A DNA stretch of 47,132 bases from Tannerella sp. (GTDB lineage: Bacteria > Bacteroidota > Bacteroidia > Bacteroidales > Tannerellaceae), in contig JAISCL010000070.1 of assembly GCA_031265585.1 (NCBI GenBank), forward strand, positions 1 through 47,132. The letters run 5' to 3'. A program made the position numbers and the translations under genes. The notes beneath the pieces were generated by a model. That model had not been told where the DNA came from. It made no database searches and saw nothing but the letters and a program-made list of their open reading frames with translations. Positions within the stretch are counted from its first letter, which is position 1. Every line of letters starts with the position of its first letter. Shown here piece by piece: positions 1 to 6,851 of the stretch.

Positions 1-985
1 ACCCCCAACCGCCCAGGCGCCCTCTACGCACAAAAAATGCACCGTCGCCTATTCCTCTGCATCGCCCTGACCGGCGTGATCCTCGCCGCCGCCGCCCTCA
101 TCACCGAACCCTCCGCCGGCAATGCCCTGTTCGGCGCCACCACCACCCTCGCCTCCATGATGCTCATCGGCGACATCCCCGACGTCTCCGACCGCGACAC
201 CCACGGCTCCGACATCACCTATCAGGTCTACCTCGTATCCGTCAAGCAAATAGACCGCACCGTCGCCTTCCCCATGCCCAACGCCAACCGCGAACTCGGC
301 AGCATCCCCATGCAATCCGGCCAGTACATGAAATACTTCGAAGCCCATGACATCCCCACCTACACCGCCACCGGCGAAAAAGGCGACATCACCACCTCCG
401 GCGAAAACACCTTCGTCATCATCATGGGAGGCATGCGCGACCAGCTCCTCAACTTCGTCGAACAGTACGCCGGCGACAAATTCGTCATCATCTTCAAGGA
501 AATCGGAACCACCCAGTGGTACGTCATCGGTTCCGTCGACCGCCCCATGATCCTCAAATCCTTCGAAGCCAAAAACGACAAGGACAGACGCTACGTCACC
601 TTCACCTTCAGCCGCGTATCCATCGACCAGTACTGCAAATACGCCGGCAATATCGCCACCGCCCTGCCCACAACCCCCACCGCCGATGCCACCACCCTTG
701 CCATCACCCCCCCCCCAAAAAAAAAGCAGCGAATACGAAATCCCCGAAGGCTCCGCATCCTACGCAATAGACGACGTAAGCGGCATCACCGCCACCGACA
801 AGGGCCGCTTCATCACCCTGCGTGGCTCCGGAACCGGCAACCCCGCAACCATCGCCGACGGCGCCTCCTTCATTCTCGAAGACGGAGCCACCTGGACCGC
901 CAAAGCCGGCAGCTCCATCACCTTCCGCATCCTCGACGCCACCACCCTCGTAGAAGTCGCCGGTACCCGCATCCAAACCGCCTAA
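1..985 (+). CDS. Phage tail-like protein, 5'-partial and frameshifted
   Basis: The reading frame is open from the window edge, so the true start may lie outside; ATG codons at 37 and 157/160 are candidates. Residues before about 55 form two hydrophobic stretches. The middle part (IPTYTATGEKGD through VTFTFSRVSI) aligns by eye with the minus-strand 171-aa protein at 4584-5099: both have a Y-x-x-Y-x-V start, a central Y-x-G-x-x-x-V/D-x-V strand pair and an F-I-G/V-I-G-S segment. A run of C10 then A9 (707-725) throws the reading out of frame. Coding resumes one frame over as SSEYEIPEGSASY and ends at 985 in an all-beta domain similar in pattern to the C-terminus of the capsid-like protein at 5174-6766. 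One extra base in the run, whether real or a sequencing error, explains this. Function is inferred from the cassette only. Confidence 0.55.
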
Positions 986-1029
986 ACAAAAACAGAAATT
1001 ATTAATTGTTAATTATTAATTAAACCCTC

Positions 1030-1536
1030 ATGTTAAACTTCAAACAAAAAAACAAAGCCTTCCGGGAACTCAACAGCCCGGAAGCCGCCGCCACAAACCT
1101 GCAGCAACTCCGCGACGCCTGCTTCGACACAAAGAAATGCGACCTCTACGCCCGCAACCCCAAACGCTATGCGAACGATATCCTCAACCACCTGTTAGAC
1201 CTCAAAAAGCAATCCGAAATCGTCCTGAATCGCTGCAAAGCAATTCAGAAAAAAGAAGACGACAAAAAGGCCGTCGAAAATGTAGAGACGCGATGCATCG
1301 CGTCTTCCATACCAGACCACCGAAGAAAAGATCACCAACCCCCAATCCGAAGTTGAAAACCTCCGGGAAGAAACCGGCGACCTTTCGGACGAAAAAGAAG
1401 ACCTCGAAACCGCTCTCGAAGAAGAACAGGCCGCTCACGAGGAAACCAAAGCAACGCTCGAAGCCGGGAAAAAAAAGCGCCGGCCTCCTCCAAAAACAAA
1501 AGCCCGTCCAAAAGCACGAAGAATACCTTCACATAA
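1030..1536 (+). pseudogene. Coiled-coil cassette protein, broken by palindrome insertion and a frameshift
   Basis: The N-terminus (MLNFKQKNKAFRELNSPEAA) matches the pattern of the intact minus-strand coiled-coil protein at 3839-4573 (MKFTDKNDFIVKNKNGAFLR). After residue about 85 the frame runs into a palindrome (1286-1305) and stops at 1356. The native sequence continues in the next frame from about 1319 as an E/K-rich coiled coil (EEKITNPQSEVENLREE), then shifts again at an A8 run (1469-1476). It ends KKKAPASSKNKSPSKS...TFT at 1536, close to the paralog's tail KKAAKATTASKKKVSTKNSPK. So the gene exists as three frame segments. The A8 shift could be an assembly error; the palindrome insertion looks real, because an almost identical element occurs at 28395. 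Confidence 0.7.
1286..1305. repeat. 20-bp perfect palindrome (mobile palindromic unit)
   Basis: AGACGCGATG followed by its exact reverse complement, preceded by GTAG. The same core appears as a 24-bp perfect palindrome at 28395-28418. Here it interrupts a coding sequence, which points to insertion of a dispersed palindromic element. I see no transposase associated with it. Confidence 0.8.
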
Positions 1537-1568
1537 AATAGGACAACCTGGCAGACGAAAACGTCCAG

Positions 1569-1976
1569 ATGGCCACCATCCTCTACAACGACTGTATTCT
1601 CTCATACAAGAAACTCAAGCAACTCGACGAACAACTGGACACAGCTCCAACCGCGCGCTCCGTCATGGAGATGGCCGAAACGCGCATCCAGAACCTCCAA
1701 GCCTTCGCCGAGCTGCAATCTTATAATGCCGATGGCATCTTCCTCTACCTGCATCCCCTGATCGCTCACCGCTCCGAACACGCCCAACTGGAAAAAATAT
1801 TCAAAGAAGACCTGTCCGAATTCCTCCGCCTCCACAAATGCTGCCTCGACAACATCCGCCGCTACGAATCCTACCTCAAACGCGACGATCGCAAACATCT
1901 CCGCAACAAAGACAAAACCTCCCTCCACCGGCACCGTACCCGCGCCGAACTCTTCAAAACCATCATCACCAAATAA
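1569..1976 (+). CDS. Cassette protein, paralog of 3387-3806
   Basis: This 135-aa, mostly helical, charged protein has an unknown function. It aligns end to end with the minus-strand 139-aa protein at 3387-3806. The shared pattern is I-L-Y-N/D-D near the N-terminus, a Y-K-K/R-R-x-x-x-x-D-x-x-L-D helix, then F-N/L-x-D/A-G-x-F, HP-L/F, FL followed by N-I-R-R and a basic C-terminus. It is the last gene of the left virion-like cassette and the only one of the three that is intact. Codon use is strongly C-ending, unlike the paralog. The ATG at 1569 is in the same place relative to the conserved motif as in the paralog. Confidence 0.7.
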   Translation: MATILYNDCILSYKKLKQLDEQLDTAPTARSVMEMAETRIQNLQAFAELQSYNADGIFLYLHPLIAHRSEHAQLEKIFKEDLSEFLRLHKCCLDNIRRYESYLKRDDRKHLRNKDKTSLHRHRTRAELFKTIITK

Positions 1977-2033
1977 AACTGTTAAATCTTTCGCTTCCGG
2001 TAAAAATAAGATCTGTTATTTGGAAGAAAGTAT

Positions 2034-2041
2034 TACCTTTG
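2034..2041 (+). promoter_or_regulatory. Bacteroidetes -7 box for the toxin-antitoxin pair
   Basis: TACCTTTG fits TAnnTTTG and lies 33 bp before the antitoxin ATG. I see no convincing -33 element at 19 bp spacing. Confidence 0.45.
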
Positions 2042-2074
2042 CACTGAAATATAAATACAAAAAAATTGCAAAGT

Positions 2075-2377
2075 ATGAAAAATACCGTATTAGTTCAGTC
2101 AAAAGTGCCTCTGGAAGTAAAAGACGCCTCCGAAAAAATACTGAATGATTTCGGACTGGATATGTCCACAGCGATTCGTATGTTTTTAATCAAAGTAAAA
2201 CAAACGCGTTCCATCCCGTTCACAATAGGATATGAAAGCAACGAAACACCTGCAATCTCAAAAGAATTTTCCGATTATCTGCTTGCAACCAGCCGGGATA
2301 TTGAACAGGATAAAAATATTCTTCATTTTACAGATAATGAAGAAGGCTATAAATATCTCGAAAGTCTGATGAAATGA
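2075..2377 (+). CDS. RelB/DinJ-family antitoxin
   Basis: A 100-aa antitoxin whose N-terminal part (VQSKVPLEVKDASEKILNDF, then LDMSTAIRMFLIKV) is the ribbon-helix-helix DNA-binding region typical of DinJ/RelB. The rest is the toxin-neutralising tail. In this family the antitoxin binds and inactivates its RelE-like partner and represses the operon. I chose ATG 2075 over a TTG at 2066 because the protein then begins directly at the conserved strand. The stop overlaps the toxin start as ATGA at 2374-2377, a translational coupling usual for such pairs. The pair lies between the two opposing virion-like cassettes, where it could stabilise the element. Confidence 0.9.
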   Translation: MKNTVLVQSKVPLEVKDASEKILNDFGLDMSTAIRMFLIKVKQTRSIPFTIGYESNETPAISKEFSDYLLATSRDIEQDKNILHFTDNEEGYKYLESLMK

Positions 2378-2640
2378 AAATCGAGTATCATAAAAATTTT
2401 ACAAAGCAGTTTGAAAAACTCCGGAAAGGAGAGCAGGAACGAATCCTGTCAACGCTAAAACTTTTTGAAAAAGAGCCGTTTAACGAACAGTTAAGAAATT
2501 ATCAATTGAAAGGCGAACTTCCCAAATTCCGTTCAATCAGTTCCGGAGGCGACATCAGGCTTCACTGTTACGAAAAAGCCTTCGACCACATAACAGTCAT
2601 TTTTGTTGCGATAGGTTCACATTCGCAACTGTATGGTTAA
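2374..2640 (+). CDS. YafQ/RelE-family mRNA interferase toxin
   Basis: An 88-aa protein with the RelE-fold pattern. It has an N-terminal helical pair (FTKQFEKLRKGEQERILSTL), a central L-K-G-E-L-P-K-F-R-S-I segment, the G-G-D-I-R-L-H motif and the C-terminal F-V-A-I-G-S-H-S-Q-L-Y-G typical of YafQ-like ribosome-dependent endoribonucleases. The C-terminal H-x-x-L-Y is where the family's catalytic His lies. Its start overlaps the antitoxin stop by ATGA, and its stop is 5 bp from the convergent XRE gene. Length is normal and nothing suggests inactivation. Confidence 0.88.
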   Translation: MKIEYHKNFTKQFEKLRKGEQERILSTLKLFEKEPFNEQLRNYQLKGELPKFRSISSGGDIRLHCYEKAFDHITVIFVAIGSHSQLYG

Positions 2641-2645
2641 ATCGG

Positions 2646-2897
2646 TTACTCCTTTACTTTTATCTCAAGTTCAACTCCACAATTAGGACAGATAATCACA
2701 TCAGTCGACGGACGCTCAAATAATTCTGTTATCGGTACATTTAATTCGGATGCAATTTTTTCCAATGTATCCAATGATGGCCTTGTCTTTCCGGTCATTA
2801 TATTACTCATGTTAGCTTGTGTCATGCCTACTTTTTTTGCTAATACAAGTGCAGTAATAGCTTTTTCTTTCAATAATTCTTTTATTCTGAAATACAT
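2646..2897 (-). CDS. XRE-family helix-turn-helix regulator with C-terminal CPNCG
   Basis: An 83-aa protein. Residues about 3-60 (RIKELLKEKAITALVLAKKV, then GMTQANMSNIMTGKTRPSLD) form a Cro/C1-type HTH, followed by LEKIASELNVPITELF. It ends in CPNCGVELEIKVKE, a single Cys pair that could be half of a zinc ribbon or a dimer site. I chose ATG 2897, just before the HTH, because a promoter box at 2915-2922 lies upstream of it; a longer ORF start at 3029 would put coding sequence through the promoter. It diverges from the 79-aa gene at 3074 and may regulate this small region. Confidence 0.8.
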   Translation of the reverse strand: MYFRIKELLKEKAITALVLAKKVGMTQANMSNIMTGKTRPSLDTLEKIASELNVPITELFERPSTDVIICPNCGVELEIKVKE

Positions 2898-2914
2898 ATT
2901 GTGATTTTTTTCTG

Positions 2915-2922
2915 CAAAGATA
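2915..2922 (-). promoter_or_regulatory. Bacteroidetes -7 box for the XRE gene
   Basis: On the minus strand this reads TATCTTTG, an exact TAnnTTTG match, 17 bp before the chosen ATG. The surrounding 2900-3073 is very AT-rich and would carry divergent promoters. Confidence 0.5.
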
Positions 2923-3073
2923 TATAAATATATAGTATTGCGATATAAAATAATGTTAAAAATGATGCTGCAATATAATTTTTTCATCCTTACATTTGCA
3001 TAATATATATTTATACTGTATATTTTCACTGTAAAATTATTTATATAGTATATAATTAAAAAAATTACCGCTT

Positions 3074-3313
3074 ATGAGAACAAAAATTACAGACGTTCAA
3101 GACGTCAAACAGCAATTAACCGAGTTCGTCAGTACGAACTATCCGGAAGTTCGCAACCTGAAAATCAAAGGCGACTGGTACATTGCTACTATCCGGGCCC
3201 GCTATAAAAAACGGTACATCTACGCTAAAGCGTACGGTTTAAAGCGCGCAGTCACCTGGTTCCTTGAAGATTTGGAGCGGAAAGTATGCCGAGAAGAATA
3301 TCCGGAGGCATAA
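3074..3313 (+). CDS. Small unrecognised protein (79 aa)
   Basis: I do not recognise this protein. It is compact and basic, with alternating charged and aromatic residues (LKIKGDWYIATIRARYKKRY), which suggests a small beta-sheet plus helix fold. It ends with an acidic helix. It diverges from the XRE regulator and is followed within 15 bp by a strong bidirectional terminator, so it forms a one-gene transcription unit. Codon usage is ordinary for the region. It could be a small nucleic-acid-binding or accessory protein of the element, but nothing in the sequence decides that. Confidence 0.6.
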   Translation: MRTKITDVQDVKQQLTEFVSTNYPEVRNLKIKGDWYIATIRARYKKRYIYAKAYGLKRAVTWFLEDLERKVCREEYPEA

Positions 3314-3320
3314 TTCAAAG

Positions 3321-3358
3321 ACAAAAAGGCCCCACCGGGTGATGGTGGGGCTTTTTTG
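3321..3358. terminator. Bidirectional intrinsic terminator
   Basis: Eight-base perfect stem GCCCCACC (3329-3336) with GGTGGGGC (3344-3351) and a 7-nt loop. It has six T after it on the plus strand and five A before it, so it terminates both the 79-aa gene and the minus-strand cassette that ends at 3387. Confidence 0.9.
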
Positions 3359-3386
3359 TTCTTTCCAGGCCTGCCTGGGGTAACTG

Positions 3387-3806
3387 TTATTTTGAAACAA
3401 TATCTTCTATTGCCTGTTTTCGGATTGTAGTCTTTTCAAGGTTTTGCTGCCAGGAAAATTTTTCTTCATCCGTTTTGTATTTTTTCCTGTTCAGGCTGCT
3501 TTGTATGCGCCTGATATTTTGCGTTACATTTGTTATTTCGTTCAGGAAAGCTGCCGGATCCGTGCGTCTTAACTCCGTTAGTTCGGCGTATGAATCCTTA
3601 TAATGTTTCTGTTTGATGACAAACGGATGCTTATACGCGAATTTCCCGGCATCATTGAACGATTTAAGTTCTTTATGTGCCTGCCGGTTGCGTTCGTCCT
3701 GCTGTATCATTTCTTTTGCCAGTTCGGGTTGATCATCCAATAAAACGTCAATCTCCTGCATGCGCCGGTAAGTCATTACACGGTCATCATACAGGAGGAT
3801 GCACAA
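3387..3806 (-). CDS. Cassette protein, paralog of 1569-1976
   Basis: A 139-aa helical protein of unknown function and last gene of the intact minus-strand cassette, sitting just before the bidirectional terminator. It begins MCILLYDDRVMTYRRMQEID and shares with the plus-strand 135-aa protein the L-Y-D/N-D start, the F-N-D-A-G-K-F and H-P-F motifs, the F-L-N helix and the N-I-R-R segment. The two copies have clearly diverged in sequence and codon use, so the duplication is old or the copies came from different sources. Its constant position behind the coiled-coil protein suggests the two work together, perhaps as small structural or assembly proteins of a phage-like particle. Confidence 0.7.
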   Translation of the reverse strand: MCILLYDDRVMTYRRMQEIDVLLDDQPELAKEMIQQDERNRQAHKELKSFNDAGKFAYKHPFVIKQKHYKDSYAELTELRRTDPAAFLNEITNVTQNIRRIQSSLNRKKYKTDEEKFSWQQNLEKTTIRKQAIEDIVSK

Positions 3807-3838
3807 CTGGATATCAGGATAGGAATTGTCTGTCCAGT

Positions 3839-4573
3839 TTATTTTGGGGAATTCTTCGTACTTACTTTTTTTTTGGATGCAGTTGTTGCTTTAGCCGCCT
3901 TTTTTGTAGCTTCAGCTTTCTGTTCCACTTCCTTTTCTTTCGTTTCCAGTTCTGCCGCCCTATCTTCCAGTTCGGCTTCCTTTTCTTCCAGTTCCGTTTC
4001 TCTTTCGGTAAGTTCTCCTTCTTTTTCCTCAAGTTCGGACTCTTTTTCTTCAAGTTCCTGTTCTTTGGATTCGAGTCCGGATTTTTTTTCGGACAGTTCT
4101 GCATCTTTCACTTCCGGTTCCCGGACGTTTTCGCCGGCTGCCGGGATCTCTTTGGCGGGTAACTGTTCCGATTGAGCTATAAAAAGTTTCCCAAATTCAA
4201 TAAAGTTCAGGATTTCTCCTTCCGTTTTTCCGGTCAAGATTTCGAGAACAGAAGCAGGATATTCGACATCCGGAGATTCCTTTTTCAGAAAATCCGATAC
4301 AGCTTCGGCCGTATCAAGTGTTTTAATAACCTGTTCTTCCGATTCTACCGGTTTAATTTCCCGGTTTTTCAATATTTCTTCAGCTGAAACCTTATCAAGC
4401 AATTCAAACAGCATGTGACCGTCCAGAATTCCTTTATTAAAAGCATTCGCATGCTTCAACTCCGAATGAAGCCGGGAGTTTGGACAATGTTTAAGGAAAA
4501 GATCATAATCCCGCCGCAAGAACGCTCCGTTCTTGTTTTTGACAATAAAGTCGTTTTTGTCTGTAAACTTCAT
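3839..4573 (-). CDS. Coiled-coil cassette protein (244 aa)
   Basis: The N-terminal 75 residues (MKFTDKNDFIVKNKNGAFLR...) are a globular part shared with the broken copy at 1030. Residues about 105-140 contain SPDVEYPASVLEILTGKTEG. From about 155 to 218 there is a long E/K-rich coiled coil with near-perfect seven-residue units such as ELEEKEA and ELTERET, encoded by 21-bp DNA repeats. The last 25 residues are K/A/T-rich (KKAAKATTASKKK). Gene order tail-like, coiled-coil, 139-aa protein is the same in both cassettes. A scaffold or linker role is an inference from the coiled coil and position; no enzyme motif is visible. Confidence 0.7.
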   Translation of the reverse strand: MKFTDKNDFIVKNKNGAFLRRDYDLFLKHCPNSRLHSELKHANAFNKGILDGHMLFELLDKVSAEEILKNREIKPVESEEQVIKTLDTAEAVSDFLKKESPDVEYPASVLEILTGKTEGEILNFIEFGKLFIAQSEQLPAKEIPAAGENVREPEVKDAELSEKKSGLESKEQELEEKESELEEKEGELTERETELEEKEAELEDRAAELETKEKEVEQKAEATKKAAKATTASKKKVSTKNSPK

Positions 4574-4583
4574 ATAAAAAATA

Positions 4584-5099
4584 TTAAGTCGGATCAGCTT
4601 CTACTACAAGCGGTCCGTCATAAAAATAAAACGGTTCCGGACATTCCTGGCCTTGAAATTGAAGGGATATGCCTCCAATACCACCGTCCAAATTACCAAT
4701 ACCGGTATACGAGAGTTTCAACCCGCTTGAGCAGGGCGAACCGCCAATAAACTTCTGACCGTCGGCACAACGTTCCCAAACCACCACACAATCTTCACCC
4801 ACGTTATCATATACCCACTGTAAGGATTTTTTTGAAATGCCTTCAATCACAGGAGTTAATGTCAATATCCCATTTAAAGGAGATTCTCCGGGAGCAGCTG
4901 ACGGATTAATGGAAGCCGGCGTTGAATCCAGGTACGTCCACTTCTTGCCGGCTTTAAGAATATCAGCTGAAATTGTAGCATCAGCAGCAGCCGGCCAGTT
5001 TTCTACATCAACATCATTGAGGTTAACTACATAGATCCGGTATTTGGGGGAATTTTGCTTGGATGCCTTATTTTGCTTTTCGAGATTAAAAAATGTCAT
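4584..5099 (-). CDS. Phage tail-like protein (171 aa), paralog of the leftmost gene
   Basis: A 171-aa protein with a basic N-terminus (MTFFNLEKQNKASKQNSPKY) and a mostly beta-strand body: YRIYVVNL, then LTLTPVIEGISKKSLQWVY, then CVVVWERCADGQKFIGGSPC, then GIGGISLQFQGQE. This matches the strand pattern of the central part of the leftmost gene (about 220-640). It follows the capsid-like gene by 74 bp and precedes the coiled-coil gene by 10 bp. Size, beta content and position after a capsid-like gene fit a tail-tube or head-completion protein, but I did not recognise a named family. Confidence 0.6.
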   Translation of the reverse strand: MTFFNLEKQNKASKQNSPKYRIYVVNLNDVDVENWPAAADATISADILKAGKKWTYLDSTPASINPSAAPGESPLNGILTLTPVIEGISKKSLQWVYDNVGEDCVVVWERCADGQKFIGGSPCSSGLKLSYTGIGNLDGGIGGISLQFQGQECPEPFYFYDGPLVVEADPT

Positions 5100-5173
5100 A
5101 ATAATTCGTTTTAAAGTTTATGAAATGATGTGCGGTTTTCAGGCCGCACACCTTAACACAGTTTTCAAATCAA

Positions 5174-6766
5174 TCAGGAAACTTTGCGATCAAGTTCCAG
5201 GAATTTACCGGTCGGACGCGTTGCTTTATACGTTTCGCCGTCAACGGTAATGTTATAATCTTCCAGCTGCGCGTAGACTTTGATAAAGTCACCTGCAGCT
5301 GTCGGAGTCCATGCAGAAGCAATTTCAGAGAAAGCGCCGGATTTAGTAATTTTAGTTACTTTTGCCGTGCTTCCACAAATGATCTTATAAACAACTTCTT
5401 CCGATGCATTTATGATATTGGAAACAGTTGCAGTATCCGTATTATCTCCGGCAAGAAACTCGGTATTCTGAACTCCGTCAATAACAGTAGCATCCGGATC
5501 CAGTTTTGTTACCGGGAAATTTGTAAAGATCCACTGGTTCTGACGTTTGGAGGCCTGTAATTCAGCCATCGTTTTGTACTGAACACCCACTTTCTGAACT
5601 ACGGATCCTTCCATCCAGCGTGATTGCGCGGTAACAGATTCAAAATCTTCTTTAAATTTGAAACCGAGCATTTCGTTTGGAACATATTCCAGGTTTTCGA
5701 CGTTACCGGGAGATGTTACCCACACCTTGTAACAGTTCGCCGGCATGTTCGGAACCCAAATGATCTGAACCGGACTAACGTCAATAAGCGAACTTTTCAC
5801 GCCATCGAAATCGGAATCCGTTCCGTATTTCTTTCTGAATTGACGCAAGTACCATTTACGGTGTTTCATGTTTGCATACAGAGCAATACCTTCCATAGAA
5901 AGAAGAATATCGTCAACCATATCCCATATTGCTTCCAGATAATCTACGATCGTAACAGGGTCGTACCGCGACAAATCAAACGGCAACACTTTAAGTTCTT
6001 CTTCGGCGCGCTGTATAGCCCTCAATACGCCATCAGCGGCAAACATGGCCGGATTGGCAACAACGTTTTGCTGCGGAACGCGAACCCCGACAACACGGCG
6101 GCGCTGCTGTTCGTTGAACAACTGGCGCCCAAACCAGATCACACACCATTCGATGAATGTCCACTGGAACACGGAAGATCCTTTTGACAAATCCATGACA
6201 TAGCGTTTTTGAAGTGCGATCATGTCATCGAATTCGTATTTGAACATCACGTCGTTCACCCAGTACAGTTCCGAAGCAAACTTGATGTTACCTTTGAATA
6301 CACGTCCTTTCCGGTACCCCTGTGACAGTTCACCGAACTGAACAGCCGGCACGACTTCTTTGTTACGAACTCCGGATTGCACCGGGAATATATTCGCAAC
6401 GGAAGGAAGGTTTCTGAAGTATGCCAAAATGACATCCTGGCGGCGAACCGTATATTCTCCGAAACGGGCATCCAGATCCGTATAATCTACGAACGGCATG
6501 GTGCCGGAAATCATTTTTTGGTAATCAAGCATACCCATAGCGTTTGACGTCATCAGATGTTCGCTTCTGTTGATCAACGACTGAGTATAGGCATTAAATT
6601 CCTTCTTGAACGCATCCTTATCTTCGTCGGATAAAGATTCCAAATTGACTTCCTTACGTGTCGCCGTTACTTTGTTCCACCATTTGGAAAGCGACATGAA
6701 TTCGCACTCATTGCCGAACAGATGCGTTTTTGTATGCGAAGCATGTCCCATTACGATACCGGTCAT
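5174..6766 (-). CDS. HK97-fold major-capsid-like protein (530 aa)
   Basis: Start 6766 is the longest; ATG 6697 (MSLSKWWNKV) is an alternative, and neither has a strong ribosome site. Residues about 25-75 are a charged helical N-arm. Next come a strand-rich loop region (PVQSGVRNKEVVPAVQFGEL) and a long central helix with tryptophans (WTFIEWCVIWFGRQLF). The segment SMEGIALYANMKHRKWYLRQ, followed by FRKKYGTDSDFDG, then IIWVPNMPANCYKVWVTSPG, resembles the spine helix, A-domain and C-terminal strand order of HK97-type major capsid proteins. The last 95 residues form a beta-rich appended domain resembling that of the leftmost gene. There is no terminase, portal or protease nearby, so this is an isolated structural module. 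The family assignment is by pattern, not by a search. Confidence 0.55.
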   Translation of the reverse strand: MTGIVMGHASHTKTHLFGNECEFMSLSKWWNKVTATRKEVNLESLSDEDKDAFKKEFNAYTQSLINRSEHLMTSNAMGMLDYQKMISGTMPFVDYTDLDARFGEYTVRRQDVILAYFRNLPSVANIFPVQSGVRNKEVVPAVQFGELSQGYRKGRVFKGNIKFASELYWVNDVMFKYEFDDMIALQKRYVMDLSKGSSVFQWTFIEWCVIWFGRQLFNEQQRRRVVGVRVPQQNVVANPAMFAADGVLRAIQRAEEELKVLPFDLSRYDPVTIVDYLEAIWDMVDDILLSMEGIALYANMKHRKWYLRQFRKKYGTDSDFDGVKSSLIDVSPVQIIWVPNMPANCYKVWVTSPGNVENLEYVPNEMLGFKFKEDFESVTAQSRWMEGSVVQKVGVQYKTMAELQASKRQNQWIFTNFPVTKLDPDATVIDGVQNTEFLAGDNTDTATVSNIINASEEVVYKIICGSTAKVTKITKSGAFSEIASAWTPTAAGDFIKVYAQLEDYNITVDGETYKATRPTGKFLELDRKVS

Positions 6767-6851
6767 CCCGACAGTTGAGGATAAAGAGGTTAAGCGGAAA
6801 GTTTGATCTCTTTTTTTTATGTCTACAACAAATCAATATAAAAGAAGTTCA

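Noticed and set aside
3677-4387. Plus-strand Ser/Phe-rich reading frames opposite the coiled-coil gene
   Set aside because: They are antisense shadows of the Glu/Lys heptad repeats.
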